From Tipula vernalis (Eukaryota > Arthropoda > Insecta > Diptera > Tipulidae): a DNA stretch of 64,000 nucleotides. This document shows positions 36,390 to 47,500 of this stretch, piece after piece. Position 1 is the stretch's first letter; every line of letters starts with the position of its first letter. The stretch lies in the NCBI GenBank assembly GCA_958295665.1, contig OY282559.1, forward strand, positions 132,783,241 through 132,847,240, given 5' to 3'. The notes under the pieces were generated by a model. The model did not search any database. It was not told the origin of the DNA and saw only the letters and a list, made by a program, of their open reading frames with translations. Made by a program: the position numbers and the translations under genes.

Positions 36390-37390
36390 AACTCAATCCC
36401 TAACTTAACCACTTAATCCCTTACTCAACCCGAACTCAATCTAAAACTCAACTTCCAACTTAATAACCAAAAATTACCCCACCCCAATCCTAAACTCAAT
36501 CATCAATTCAACCCCTACTCAACTTCAACCGAACTTAGACTCAACCCATACTCAACTCAACTCTTATTTCAATCTAAACTCAATTTCACCTGAACCCTTG
36601 CTTAACCCCAACTCAATCCTCAACCAACCCGAACTTCAATGCCCATGAATCCTCAAATCAACTCAGAACAGCCTAACCTAACTTACAGAATAGCCCAACC
36701 TAACCAACTCAAACCCCAAATAAATTCCCAATAGAAATAACTCCCAACTCAATCCTCAACTTTACCCTAAACTCAACATCCAGCTCAATCCCTAAATCAA
36801 ATGGTCCCAAAAAATACAAGCATAATATACATACAAACAAATCCCAACTAAACCGCTCATACAAAGCCAACTCAACTTCCAAATCAACTCTCAACTCAAC
36901 CTCAAACACAAGCCAATCTCAGTACTCAACTCATTCCTTAAATCAAACCAAAAATTGCATGCGTACATGAACTCAACTCAATCCTAACTTAAGCTCCAAC
37001 TCGACTCAACTCAACCCTCAAATTAATCCAAAACTCAACGCCCAAGTCAATCCACAAATCAGCAAGGTCCGAAAAACTACTGCATCCACGAACTCAACTC
37101 AAGCTAACTTATAACGCAAGATTCAACACAACTGAAATAAATCCCCAACTAAACCGCTGACTAAACCAATCCTAAACTAGCCCCAAAACAATCCAACCCA
37201 ACCCGTAACTAAATCCCAAACTCAACGTTTAACTCAATTCTCAAATCACAGTAGTCTGAAAAACTGCATACTCAACCAAATCAACTCAAGCAAACTCAAT
37301 CCTAACCCAGCGCCAGCTCAACCCCAACTCAATCCCAATTCGAACCCATCAACTCAAGCCTCAGCTCAATCCTCAAACTAACATATTTGG
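36390..37390. repeat. CTCAAC-type low-complexity array
   Basis: About 1 kb in which variants of AACTCAATCC / CTCAACCC recur every 8 to 15 bases. The + strand is nearly free of G and rich in A and C, so the complementary strand is G/T-rich. It is highly strand-asymmetric but not a perfect tandem repeat. The - strand ORF at 36,709-36,909 (rich in VELRVDLEVEL) is merely the translation of the repeat. Confidence 0.8.
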
Positions 37391-37484
37391 TCAAGAAGGG
37401 TTGCAAAACACGTTAGAATACCGTACCTGTTAAAAACCACGTAGTTATTGTTGATCCTCTAGGCGGACAGGTTTCAAAAGTCTT

Positions 37485-37862
37485 TCAATTCTCCGTCTTG
37501 ACCATAGAACCAGATTGTAGAAAAAAATTCTTTATCAAAACAGCTTCTCTCGAGATTCCGTCGATGCAGAAAAATGAAATGTTTTGTTTGCTGTTTCGGA
37601 CACATGGACATTCAAAACGTCGAGAAAAGTGATGAAAAAATCCAATTTTTTTTTTTTTTTTGAATTTTTGACAGTATGTCAATAACTTTGGCCATCGAAT
37701 ACCGAAGGTACAAGTAAAGATGGTCCTGAGAAGGTCTAGCGCCTTAATGTATGACGGACCTCCGATCGCGTTTCCTGGCAAGTCGATGGACCTTACGGTG
37801 CGCTTAATATCGGAATCCAAGTTTGACCACATATTTAATGTCTGGTTAATGCCATCATTCAT
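37485..37862 (-). CDS. Unrecognised 125-codon ORF
   Basis: The N-terminal 75 residues have protein-like composition (for example SIDLPGNAIGGPSYIKALDL and TFGIRWPKLLTYC). They are followed by a lysine run from a poly-T tract and a different-looking tail. The + strand ORF 37,720-37,983 is antisense to its 5' half. I do not recognise the family; the local drop in AT content suggests a TE-derived or captured sequence rather than ordinary intron. Whether it is expressed cannot be judged. Confidence 0.3.
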   Translation of the reverse strand: MNDGINQTLNMWSNLDSDIKRTVRSIDLPGNAIGGPSYIKALDLLRTIFTCTFGIRWPKLLTYCQKFKKKKKIGFFHHFSRRFECPCVRNSKQNISFFCIDGISREAVLIKNFFLQSGSMVKTEN

Positions 37863-38032
37863 ACGATACTGGGATGTCCTGAGTGAAAAATTCGGAGAAA
37901 GACGCTTGTCCTGTAGACAGGGACAATATCCTTGTATACGTGATATTCCTTTGCGGCGGTTGAATCACCTCCTTCATGTCTAGCTAAGAACTTTGAAGAA
38001 ATCTACGTTTTTTAAGACGGTTAATGGTCTGT

Positions 38033-38071
38033 GGTGATGGTAAAATGTGTCCCACACATTTTACCACCACC
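38033..38071. repeat. 18-bp-arm hairpin
   Basis: GGTGATGGTAAAATGTGT, CCC loop, ACACATTTTACCACCACC: near-perfect inverted repeat with one mismatch. Confidence 0.75.
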
Positions 38072-38929
38072 CCAGCCCCACACATTTGGACAAATTTCGC
38101 TTAGCTTTCGGCAGAGCTCTCGAATGAATGATATCGGCCTCTAAAACTTATCGACGAGTCGGTCACAGAGTCTGGTTGAATATCACGACCGATAAATTAA
38201 GCTATAATGCATAATAGACAAGAACGCTATTAAAAATTTAGAAGTTTCAGACAAGCTTAAGATTTGTGGTTGGGTTTACTTTTCGGTAATCCGTCTAGAG
38301 ACCAAAGCGTCGTAAGCTTGCTTTTGTATCGAAAACGAATTCTTGAACTTAGCCCCATTCGATAACTAAACGGGGATCAACACTCTGTTGTTTTACATTT
38401 AGTCAAGCATTTTTTGTCAACTATGAAGACTTTTTTGCTTTCCAAAACGTGTTAACGTTTTGCAGCTTCCATGGATTTTAAAAGCCTTTTAATTTAGATC
38501 GGTGTTTTGTAGGACCAATAATTTACTTAATAACTGACTTAATCAAAATTATCAACACGACTTGAAACTACAGAATTTACTTGTGGAACCTAATCAATTA
38601 AATTGAATCTAAATATTTTATAGTTGACAACTAACAACCACAAGGTTAACATTGTAGAACTTAATCTAGAATTCTACATGGCATTGCTCTGTAAGGGCAT
38701 AAACTTTAAAACAAAACTAAGGATTTGTTAAATAAACAGATTGCAATTTAGGTCCCAGACAAATTGCAATTGAAATCACAGAATAAACGTATGCTAGTGA
38801 CAATTTCAAATTTTTGGAAAAAATGTCACTACCTATGTAGTTTTAATTACATAGTTTATGTTCTAGTATAAAATAAATTATGTTGATACTGTTTTGTAAA
38901 CTGAACTTATTTGTGAAATTTAACATATA
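38072..38929. other. Unassigned stretch left of the mariner
   Basis: No gene was seen. From about 38,560 it contains diverged pieces of the GTGGGACCTGTT array (TTGTGGAACCTAATC), which resume at 40,370 beyond the mariner. This suggests the mariner landed inside that repeat. Confidence 0.5.
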
Positions 38930-40219
38930 CGAGGGTGAATCAAAATGTCTTGCAATATCATATGAAAAAAAAGAGTGAGTGAGACAACTATATATTTTTT
39001 TTTTAAAAATTTTGTCGCTGTGAAACTTATAGAAACAAAATTCGATGTAATTTTTACAGTTCGTTTCTTTTCTTCAATTTAGTAGCTCGTGTTTTGAAAA
39101 AAATGCAAAATGAATGAAATTGAATATCGTGCCGTTATTAAATTTTTCTGTAAAGATGGACGCAACGCAATTTATATATTCAATTACACATCGAAAGTTT
39201 ACGGCGAATTTGCACAGTAACAAAGTGGGTAAAATTGTTCAAAAGTGGTCGGGAGTCATTAGAAGACGACAACCGCCCGGGTCGTCCCGCAAATGCTATT
39301 AGCCATGAAAACATACTTTTGGCAGAATCAATTGTATTAGAGGACCGCCGTATTTCTGTTTCGCGGTTAGCGTGGAGACTTTCCCTTTCATATGGTACGG
39401 TACCACTTATACCATATTACATGACCACCTTTACATGTCAAAAGTAAGTGCGCGATGGGTTCCCCGTTTGTTGACTGCACAACAAAAGAAAATTCGTGTT
39501 CAAACTTCAAAGGCGATTTTAGAAATGTATGAAGAAGATCCAGAAAACTTCTTGGATAACATAATAACTGGCGATGAAACATGGATTCATCATTGGGATC
39601 CGGAATCCAAACCAGAATCGATGCAATGGATTAAACGTGGTGAACCACCACCAAAGAAATTCAAAACTCAACCGTCTGCCGGTAAGGTTTTGGCAACAAC
39701 TTTTTGGCATGCTGAAGGGATATTGATGATTTATTATATGCCATCGAAAACCACAATCACAGGTATCTATTACGCAAAGGTTTTGCGAAAATTGAAAAAA
39801 GCGATCCGGGAAAAACGGCCAAAGAAAGTTAGAAAAAAACGTTACTTCTTCACGACAATGCACCAGTGCACAAGGCTAAAGTTGCTCAAGCTGCATTAAG
39901 GGACTGCGGCTTCGTAGAAATTCCGCATCCACCATACAGTCCAGACTTGGCACCCAGTGACTACTTTCTGTTTCCCAATTTGAAAAAAAAAAAAATTAAG
40001 GGGCCGGAAATTTTCCAGTGATTCTGAAGTACAGTCTGTTGTAAATGAATATTTTATGGATCAAAAGAAAACTTTTTTTTAGAGGGCTTAGACAAGTTAA
40101 TTGATCGATGTAACAAATGTATAAAACTTAAAGAAGATTTCGTCGAAAAATAAAAATATTGCTGTCTCACTCACTCTTTTTTTTTATATGATATTGCAAG
40201 ACATTTTGATTCGCCCTCG
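38930..40219 (+). mobile_element. Mariner transposon, near full length
   Basis: The terminal inverted repeats start CGAGGGTGAATCAAAATGTC at 38,930 and read inward from 40,219 as CGAGGGCGAATCAAAATGTC; the two ends stay alike for at least 60 bases. TA flanks lie at 38,928-38,929 and 40,220-40,221. The length of 1,290 bp is the usual mariner size. The transposase gene inside is broken by frameshifts. Confidence 0.95.
39110..40150 (+). pseudogene. Mariner transposase, frameshifted
   Basis: It begins MNEIEYRAVIKFFCKDGRN at 39,110. After a frameshift near 39,220 it continues with the GRPANAISHENILL linker (a GRP motif), then TGDETWIHHWDPES (first catalytic Asp), MQWIKRGEPPPKKFKTQPS, and after another shift near 39,830 LLHDNAPVHKAK ... 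HPPYSPDLAPSDYF. The spacing between the second and third Asp is 34 residues, so the triad is DD34D, diagnostic of mariner. Frames also slip near 39,400 and after 39,990. The enzyme would cut and paste the element but cannot be made from this copy. Confidence 0.92.
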
Positions 40220-40584
40220 TACCTATATTGTAACTAACAGACTTTCACATTATTCAAATTAACGATTATTTTACGTATGACATTTCATTTTAGTTGAATC
40301 TTTTCAGAATTAAATAGATTTAGTTTGCTATTAAATAGGAAAGACTTCTAGAGTAATGAAAAATACATTTAGTTGTGGAACCTATTCAATTTTCCTCCAT
40401 TTTGGTATTGGTATTGGCCATTTCAACTAATTAATTTCCAACCTGCAACCTGGTTGAGTAATAGAATCTCGCAAAAAGTAAAATGTGGAACCTGTTTTAA
40501 AAATAAAATTAAACATTTCAAATTGTCAAGCCTTGCTGCCAACAAGATTCATTTCGAGTAAAATTTAAGTGACCAGAATACTGA

Positions 40585-41632
40585 TTTTGGTCGTAAAATG
40601 ACCCTTGAGGTTTTATGTAATAAAACACAATATTTTGATTTTGTCATTTTCTTTAACGTAATATTTATTTTATTTGAAAATGAAATTACGATCGTTTCGG
40701 ATGTTAGTCCTTTATCAAATTTCTAACAAACACTCACTAAAATTATGCAAAAAACAGCTTTTATACCCTATTTTTTGTACCTACGTGCCTTTTGAATCTT
40801 CTTTCCCCCTTATTTTGTTTTTTCTTCTTAAAGGGGTGGTACCGCCCTTCTTTTTTGTATATACCATCCGGTGTGTGTTTATGATAAAAAACAGAGAAGA
40901 ATTTGTTGACCATCTGGTGTGTGTGGGTGTGTATATGCCAAATGATATTAATTACGGATTTACAATGAGGTTGTAAATTTTATTGCGGCCAATTTTTTCG
41001 TTTAGTAAAAATTTGTTATATCGTTCCTTGTGGATTTCCAGTTTTTCTAATCTGTTCATTAGTAATCCTTTTTGATATGAACAGATTAGAAGAACTGGAA
41101 ATATACAAGGAACGATATAACCCATTTTTACTAAACGAACAAATTGGCCGCAACAAAATTTACAACCTCATTGTAAATCCGTAATTAATATCATTTTGCA
41201 GATACACGTCCACTCACATTAGATGTTCAACAAATTCTTCACTCACCAGATGGTATATACAAAAAAAAGGGCGGTATCACCATTTTAAGAAGAAAATACA
41301 AAATAAGGGGGAAAGAAGATTCAAAAGGCACGTAGGCACAAAAAATAGGGTATAAAAGCAGTTTTTTGCTTAATTTTAGTTGGTGTTTGTTAGAAATTTG
41401 ATAAAGGAGTTAACATCCGAAACGATCGTAATTTCATTTTCCAATAAAATAATTATCACGTTAAAGAAAGTGACAAAACCAAAATATTGTGTTTTATTAT
41501 ATAAAATCTTTTTGTTTGTGATATTAGTCCACGTGAAAACTATCATGCACGTCACATCATTTACCTGAAACAACTGTACATCTAGTATGCAGAAGATAAT
41601 CGATTAGCTTAAATTTCATTTTACGACCAAAA
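40585..41632. mobile_element. ~1-kb palindrome of two inverted Penelope-like element ends (candidate)
   Basis: The left arm (40,585-41,059) and right arm (41,077-41,632) are reverse complements with a 17-base centre. Both contain the same series of blocks, and the right arm carries about 80 extra bases. On the + strand the right arm starts with a coding-like piece (RLEELEIYKERY, then LLNEQIGRNKIYNLI) resembling the C-terminal tail of Penelope-like element proteins. It is followed by GGGTATAAAAGC (a TATA-like box) and a hammerhead-like core. Penelope-like elements are known for inverted long terminal repeats. Alternatives are a foldback DNA element or an inverted duplication of an unknown TE. 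Confidence 0.5.
41398..41430 (+). ncRNA. Degenerate hammerhead-ribozyme-like core
   Basis: TTGATAAAGGAGTTAACATC followed by CGAAACGATCG has the shape of the hammerhead core (CUGAUGA, stem II, GAAA), with a GGA/TCC stem. The mirrored copy is at 40,688-40,720 on the - strand (TTGATAAAGGACTAACATCC). Two usually invariant core bases differ (C3 to T and G8 to A), so catalytic activity is doubtful. Stems I and III were not resolved. Confidence 0.3.
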
Positions 41633-44199
41633 CCTTGCAATGAGAACATTTAAATGAGACCTCTGAATTGAAATACTCAATATTAGGTAACGAGGGCAAG
41701 GTTTCGCCTGGAGGCCAATTTATTTCCTATTTTTGTAAATTCATTTTCACACATAAAATTTAATTTTACCCATTTGTTTTGCATTTATTAAGGTATATTG
41801 CGCTTGTTTTTAATAAAGCAAGTGTTAGTTTAGTAAAGTTCTTGATTATCCAGTTCAGTGTTAAAATAAATACCAACCCAAAATAATTTTCAATGTTCTA
41901 AACATTAAACATTGTTAAACGCATTGAAGAAAAAAAGGTCTTCTAAATAGGTCAAATTACAATTACCATAACCCACCAAAATAATCCCTAATACAAGAAG
42001 TACAAAAAACACGAAACAAAAAATTATCTCTTCTAAATCCGACCCAAAAATCAAACCGCCAAACCAGCACATAAAACATTTTTACAATCTCTGATTTTGG
42101 TTATGTGTACAAAACATTTGTACACGACGACAAAACCATCATAAAATTACCTGAAATTCATCTTGATAATAATTCCGCCTAATGAGAATTCCATTAAAAA
42201 ACTTCAAGCAAAAAAAAAAAAAAATCTCCACTTTTTCCATCTTACAATTATCAGAAATTGCATCAAACCAAAAGTAAAACAAAAGCAAAAATATAAAAAA
42301 TAAGGTAATATTTAAAGCTCATTCTGAAACAAAGCTTTGTTTGTATAATTTTCATTCTCCTTTATTTATACTCGTACAAACATACGTACCTACACTTTGC
42401 AAAACCAAAAAGCACAAACATAATTTTACAGACAAAAATCTTGTATTTATGCCGCTTATCAAAATAAAACGAAAAATAAAAAACTTACAAAGCTCAACAG
42501 CGGCAACAAAAACAACCAAAGAGCATAAAACATTTAAATAAAAAATGTGAAAATCACTTATCTTACTTTTAAAATCGCATAAATCTGAGATGCTCTGTCT
42601 CTAAATGTGTGTTTTTATATTTGTATATGTGTATGTTTCTTGTTGTTTTTGTATAATTAAAGCAATACATATACATATTACATAAAAAATATTATTTTCA
42701 TTGCTATTACGATTATTATTATTATTTTTACTGTGTTATTATCATTACTATTATCACTAGCATCGGCAAAACAAGACGAAAAAGGGAAAAAAGATTAAGG
42801 AGACAGCAATAAGAAATTAGATATAATTTTTTATGAAATTTTATCGCGAAGCTTTTCGTCTTCATTTTTTTTTTTTTTTTTTTTTTTTTAATAAATGGGT
42901 TTTCTTCTCTATGAATATCTTAAAAGCTTTTTTTATGCTGTTTATCTGGGAATACGATAAGTTATTACCTACACAGAGCTAAATGTAGATAGATGATGTT
43001 GATAAAAATCATAATTTTTGTTATGTTGGAGAAAATGAAATATTGTTCTATGTGTGTAGGTGTAGCAGGTATAATGTTAAATAAGAACTCGTGGGTGTGT
43101 ATTCAAATTCATTGTGTTATGATATGCATACGTTAAGCAGAACGAGTCTAAATGTATTCAATATTCTACGAATTTATTGAATACGTTTGGGTATATTCCT
43201 TAAAGGGTGCTTGAGTTTTTTTAATATGATATCAAAACGTTTGCAATTCAAAGATTTGAAGCGGGTAACAACAATATTGTTAGGTTTTTATTTGTCAATT
43301 AAGGTTCGTATCACTGGATTGTGAATAAAACAAAATCAATTCAATTTATCCCCAACGAATTTATTTATGTCACACAAAAATTATAACAACACTATTTATT
43401 AACGATAATTCACAAAATCACTTTAAATCTGTTCACTTATAATTTTTATTTCCACAAAAACACTTTTTAAATTGGTTTTTAATCTTTACTCTATCGCGTT
43501 TCAAATATTACTAACCCAATTCGATCTCCTTTGCCTTTTTATATACACAAACCAAACTTCTCGAAAATTCATGATTTTTCCAGTTAGAATAGTGTAGAAC
43601 AATTTTATCATGGAAAATTCCATTTTAGTACAGTTTAAAATTGAGCTATTAATTTAACTTATTCTATCAGACGCTAGGTGTCACTGTCACAATATGTTCA
43701 GCTAAATCGTCGAATTTTGAATTGAAATGCTGGGTTATGATATTCACAAGTTTAATTAAGGTCTGCATTTATTTCGAAAACAGAATAGCGAATCCCACTG
43801 CATTTTGAATGATTTTCTTAAGCATGATTTTTAGCCTTAATTTAGGCAGTCAAAATACATATAAATCATTAACAATTGCGTGCCTATCACCGAAAATGTA
43901 GTGAAAAAATTTCTTTTGTTTTGACCTCCAATTTACAAAATAAATTCGGTATAAAGATCCCATCGTTTAGTGAAATTGTCTTAAATTGGAATCAACATTT
44001 CGTGTATAATCATGTCGTCTATAGAATTCGCGGGAGAGAATCAATCGCGGATCGAAAACTACATATGTATAAGAAAAATGAGAAACAATGATTTTATATC
44101 ATAGTTTCATTGAAATTCCTTTGACAAAATTTTTTTTGAAACGCAAGAAAACAACAGCGCTTGTTCGGGGAATCAAAAATCTAATGTCGTTTTCCACTT
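41633..44199. other. Stretch without a recognisable gene
   Basis: The stretch includes an ATT trinucleotide tract near 42,710-42,730, a long poly-T run near 42,867 and AT-rich filler. The 71-codon ORF at 43,876-44,091 shows no motif. The block at 43,673-43,694 (CTAGGTGTCACTGTCACAAT) recurs with one change at 53,564-53,585; the meaning is unknown. Confidence 0.55.
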
Positions 44200-44595
44200 A
44201 TAGTCCAGGCCAGGCAACGAAGGAAAAATAGCGGAAATAATTCATGTAGAAGCCAAAATTGGTGCAGTTGTAGGGGAAGGTGTCCTTAGCAACATACTAA
44301 AAGTACTGAGGGGTGCGGCTGAAGCTAAGGGGGGGGGGGGGGCTCGAAAGGTCCTTTTTTTCAATTTTTCATTAATAACTCAAAAACCACTGCTTCTATC
44401 AAAAAAATGTCTATATACTAAATTAATCTCTACAATAAAGATTCTTTAAACTTTTTTGATAGGATCAAAGCTTAAGGAAATATGGAGGGGGTAAATAGAA
44501 AATTTAAAAAAAAACAGTTTTTATTGTTAAAAATGAATTGTTTATTGTTAAAAATGAAATAATTACAGCTTAAGGATATATATTGAACATTAAAT

Positions 44596-47500
44596 TTAGT
44601 CGAAATCTAAATTTTCATCATCATTGAAGCTATTTTCGACGGGGGCTCCGTTAGTACATGAGTCGATGCAGCCGCAGGCATCGGAGCAGGCAATTCCTGC
44701 TTTGCGGCAATCGCAGCGTCCCCCACACCCGGTCGTGCATCGGCAAAATATCATGTTCAAAACGGAGTCGGGTGCCACAGGGTCGTTCGTTTTAACTGCA
44801 TAAAGGATCCCATCTTCTCCCTTCACCCAACCCCATTAGATGGGTGGTAGGGGCTTGCCGAGCCACTGTTGTACCTGTAAGAAAGTAATGATACCAACTT
44901 AAGTATTCATCACAAACTAATATTTGTAAGGTTAAGAATAAACTATATGTAAATGAATTTACCTGTAGATATACTCTGAGTGAGTGTTGCTTTAAAGCTC
45001 CTTTGGTGGGAGGAAGAGTGGCCATGTCTGATTTGAGCTTCGTTGACGCCTTCAGAACGCAGAGTACCTATGTCTGTTCAGGTTGTCTTGATGTGCAGGC
45101 GCTTTGTATACAGCCAAAAAAGCTTCTCGACAGCCTGTTCAATATCCTCAGGTGATGCTGAGGGTTCTGTGAATATTGCTGAAATGTCTTGAGTGAGGGT
45201 GGGGTTTTCTGTGAAAAGGCTAGCGATTCCTACTTAACTCTTTCCTTGTATCGCCAAGGTGGTGTCGCATCCGGAGAAGCTATGAAGAACGAGAATCATT
45301 TTGGAAATTGGAAGCTGTTGAAGTTGTCGCACTGGCTTCATAAAGTACATATTGATAGATGATGGTGCCAATCCCATGAAGAGAACTATCAAGTCTACAT
45401 CCTCCGCAACTATTGATACAGTTGGATGTACAGCAGCTTTATCCAACCCATACCTCACAATATTGCTGTCAGCATCCCCTGTAGCAACAGCTGTTTCTAA
45501 CCCGGCTGCTATCATTTTCTCACTGAGCAAGTGAATCAGCTTTGTTTTGTTTCTTTCATTAGCAAGAAAATGCTCTTGTTGAACTGTGATAGTCGTGCTT
45601 TCATGAAAGTTGATGTCAACAGAAGTTTTTGTGAGCGCTCTTCGCTTCTGATCTGCTCGTTTGGTGCTGTTGTCATTACCATATCCATCAAAAGCCACCA
45701 ATGTACTGATGGGAAATTGATAATATGTTGGAAGACCGTTTCCATTTCATGCGATGGATTAGGAAACCACCGTCTACCACATTGAAGCTATGGGTGAGAT
45801 CCACAGTTGCGTTGTCCTCTACAGGCAAAACAACATAGAGTGATGATTTTTTCCCTTTCGCATTCCGCCTTCGCTGAACAGGGCCAGGGGGTATGGAGTT
45901 AATTCATATGTCAACAGCTCTTCTACATCTTTATCGTTCTTTTTTGATATGACAATTCTTTGGAAAATTGTCAGAGGGTTAATTGTAATGTATGGTGTTG
46001 TATGTTGTATGGTGCTGCTCATACTGGCTAGTGACAAGACCACATTCTTTTTAAATTGCTTCATATCACCAAATTTACTGCTGATAAAACTTTGCATAGT
46101 TTTAGTTCCAATATACAAGGCTTGGTGGCAGTTTATTTTGGAATTTCCCACGATACCTGCTGACAGTGACATTAGTCAATCCAACTTTGGAAAAGGGGGA
46201 TGATCATTGAACCATTCGTGTATTTTACCTCGATCTCGAGAATCTCTCGTTTGCCATGATACCTGGATATGAACGTGCTGCTCTCCAGTTGCAAAGACCA
46301 CTTCAGCAAACTCCTCCAATGACGAACATATGGTGGTGCCTCCCGGTGATCCACAAACCCACTTGGCGAGTAAAGAATCAGTAATTCCTCTTCCTGGCGC
46401 TAGGCCACCTGAACTTTTCATGGAGCGCATAAGAGTTTGTTTTACTACACCAAGGTATACCTGTGCGATTAATACTGAAGTACCCCTTATCTGCAAACTC
46501 CTTGTACACCTCCCGATGGCTAGCTTTCAGTTGTATCATATCTTGCCCACTTGCGTGGAAGAATGGAATCAACTGCTGTACACACTCTAAGAGCCTGTCC
46601 CAAATACCACGACGCTCAGAATCGATGAACTTCTTCATCAGGGTAACTATGTTGAAGTATTGAACACACAAAGCAGCGGTAGGGCCATTATCCTTGAGGG
46701 ATTTCAGATGATTCTGAAATTTCGTCAAATCAGACACCAAGGAAGCATTCTCTTCAACTTTGTCCGGAGTAAGTTCCTCCATATTGGTCAGCATATTCAA
46801 GATCTCTCTCTTTTCTTCCTCTGAAACATTGGCTCCTTCCAGAAAAATTTGGCATAAAACTAGCTGAACAAGCAAATGTCCTCGAACAGCTCGGCTGTAC
46901 GCGTGGCCTGTTAACATCTTGTCAACAGAATTAGCAGCGAATACTTATCATAGTACATCTTTCAGTTCAGATCCAGCCATTGTGTGACCAATGCACCTCA
47001 TGAAGGACATTAGGGTGTGAGACCCACCAAGACAACAATGTTCTCAAACGCGATTTCTCTAGCCTTTAGGTATAAAAGCTGGTCGAATGTTACGAAGCAA
47101 ACTGTGACCCCTATCTCTTGACTATTTTTTAAAGCATACTGTAATGATGTATGTACTGTGCTGTACTCGTTATGTGGTGCATTGATGAATGGAATAAAGG
47201 TTACCGAAGGTTTCTCTTTGTTAATGACTTTACTCACCAATTGCATGAAACCCTTCCATTCTGGAACGGTTGGCACCTCTGCAGTGGAGTCCACCTCCTG
47301 GACCCACTTACCACTCATCCACAGGAAAGCTTGAACTGTGGGTGTGAATATGTCACAGGGGATGGGCATCAACACGCTCAAGTATTCGATGGTAATTTGC
47401 TGCAATGCGTTGGTTCCCCTTCCCTCAATGGCTAGCAGCTCCAGAAGGGGGGGGCCAGATTTCAGTCCTTCCACTTTCGTGGATGTTAGGTAAGCGTGGG

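Noticed and set aside
36709..36909. 66-codon - strand ORF rich in VELRVDLEVEL
   Set aside because: It is the translation of the CTCAAC low-complexity array.
41398..41430. Active hammerhead ribozyme
   Set aside because: Two normally invariant core bases differ and stems I and III could not be built; kept only as a hammerhead-like motif.
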